From assembly GCA_900769735.1 (NCBI GenBank), contig CAAGHY010000096.1:1-22358 (forward strand): 22,358 nt of DNA. Direction: 5' to 3'. Under the pieces are notes generated by a model, which saw only the letters and a program-made list of their open reading frames with translations, made no database searches and had not been told where the DNA came from. The stretch comes from Rikenellaceae bacterium (lineage in GTDB: Bacteria > Bacteroidota > Bacteroidia > Bacteroidales > UBA932). Positions 21,945-22,358 of the stretch are shown here, piece after piece (positions within the stretch are counted from its first letter, which is position 1; every line of letters begins with the position of its first letter). The position numbers were made by a program, and so were the translations under genes.

Positions 21945-22358
21945 ATGGGAAAAGGAAACAGTAAAAGAAGATATATACTTGTTGCAGCGGCAGTTGTAAT
22001 AATTGCACTTGTAATTGTTGGAAAAAGCAGATCCGGCAAAGGGATTCCTGTAACTGTAAAGCACCCTGAAATTGGAACAATAGTGGAATCAATCCCTGCC
22101 AACGGCAAGATACAACCGGTTACAGAGGTAAAGATAAGCCCGGATGTTTCCGGTGAGATTATAAAGCTCAATTACCAGGAGGGTGACACCGTAAAGAAAG
22201 GTGACCTTATCCTTCAGATAAAACAGGATGTGTACATTTCTGCAAGGGACAGGGCTGAGGCATCCCTGAATGCCGTAAAAGCCCAATATCTGCAGCAGGA
22301 GGCGCAACTCAAACAGATTGAGCTGAACCACAGGAGGAATGAGCTGCTTTATGGGAAA
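21945..22358 (+). CDS. HlyD/MacA-type periplasmic adaptor (membrane fusion protein), 3' end beyond window
   Basis: The first 138 residues of a periplasmic adaptor anchored in the inner membrane. After MGKGNSKRRY there is one membrane helix (about 11-26). The first half of a lipoyl/barrel-sandwich domain follows, with ESIPANGKIQPVTEVKISPDVSGEI and the typical YQEGDTVKKGDLILQI, then the first helix of a coiled-coil hairpin rich in Gln/Glu (RAEASLNAVKAQYLQQEAQLKQ). The pattern is closer to MacA and RND adaptors than to the HlyD-type partners of bacteriocin exporters, so a MacB-type permease may come next outside the window. It begins 10 bases after tolC and is surely co-transcribed. It may link the C39 exporter to TolC or serve a separate MacAB-like pump. 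Confidence 0.9.
   Translation, partial: MGKGNSKRRYILVAAAVVIIALVIVGKSRSGKGIPVTVKHPEIGTIVESIPANGKIQPVTEVKISPDVSGEIIKLNYQEGDTVKKGDLILQIKQDVYISARDRAEASLNAVKAQYLQQEAQLKQIELNHRRNELLYGK

Noticed and set aside
1..22358. CRISPR array, insertion sequence or rRNA genes
   Set aside because: No regularly spaced direct repeats, no transposase or terminal inverted repeats with target duplication, and no rRNA-like segment were seen.

Overview
The window looks like ordinary chromosome of a member of the order Bacteroidales (phylum Bacteroidota); the family cannot be fixed from the sequence. Four things point there. Intergenic regions carry the Bacteroidota-type promoter, TTTG-N19-TAnnTTTG (best at 8607-8637 and 17119-17149). 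There is a parA-parB-DUF5683-LysM transglycosylase block. There is an ileS - DksA-like - lspA operon with a eukaryote-like IleS and an enlarged LspA. PepSY-like periplasmic proteins and a HEVQTP-type sensor kinase are also present.

Layout. (1) 2-3046: the 3'-terminal ~690 codons of priA (+) converge on a diacylglycerol-kinase-family gene (-). (2) 3108-7450: chromosome partition and envelope operon parA, parB, DUF5683 and a secreted lytic transglycosylase with two LysM domains, closed by a strong terminator. (3) 7468-8199: a class I SAM methyltransferase (-). (4) 8200-8737: a gene-poor stretch holding tRNA-Ser(TGA) (-) with a near-perfect promoter, its terminator, and an odd inverted repeat that copies part of the tRNA 3' end and terminator. 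(5) 8738-11857: a regulatory module on the minus strand, response regulator then histidine kinase, followed by two PepSY-like secreted proteins. Both transcription units are preceded by the same 11-bp-phased direct repeat at the same distance from a degraded -7 box, so the regulator probably controls itself and the PepSY pair. (6) 12046-12582: a stand-alone ECF sigma factor. (7) 12581-17089: the ileS, DksA-like, lspA operon (-). (8) 17119-17668: cvpA, with a promoter overlapping that of ileS.

(9) 17756-22358 is the accessory-looking part and the best candidate for an undescribed system. A 51-residue single-membrane-span protein is translationally coupled to a peptidase-containing ABC exporter with a complete C39 Cys/His/Asp set. 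Next come two short genes whose products share a double-glycine leader (V-x-L-x-M-x6-M-G-G) and have unrelated 38- and 39-residue cores. A long hairpin follows, then a TolC-type outer-membrane protein and a MacA/HlyD-type adaptor that runs off the window. I read this as a two-peptide, double-glycine secretion locus: the exporter trims and moves the peptides across the inner membrane, and the adaptor and TolC may complete a channel to the outside. The activity of the peptides is unknown. An antimicrobial pair is one hypothesis and a signalling pair is another. The locus may continue beyond the right edge.
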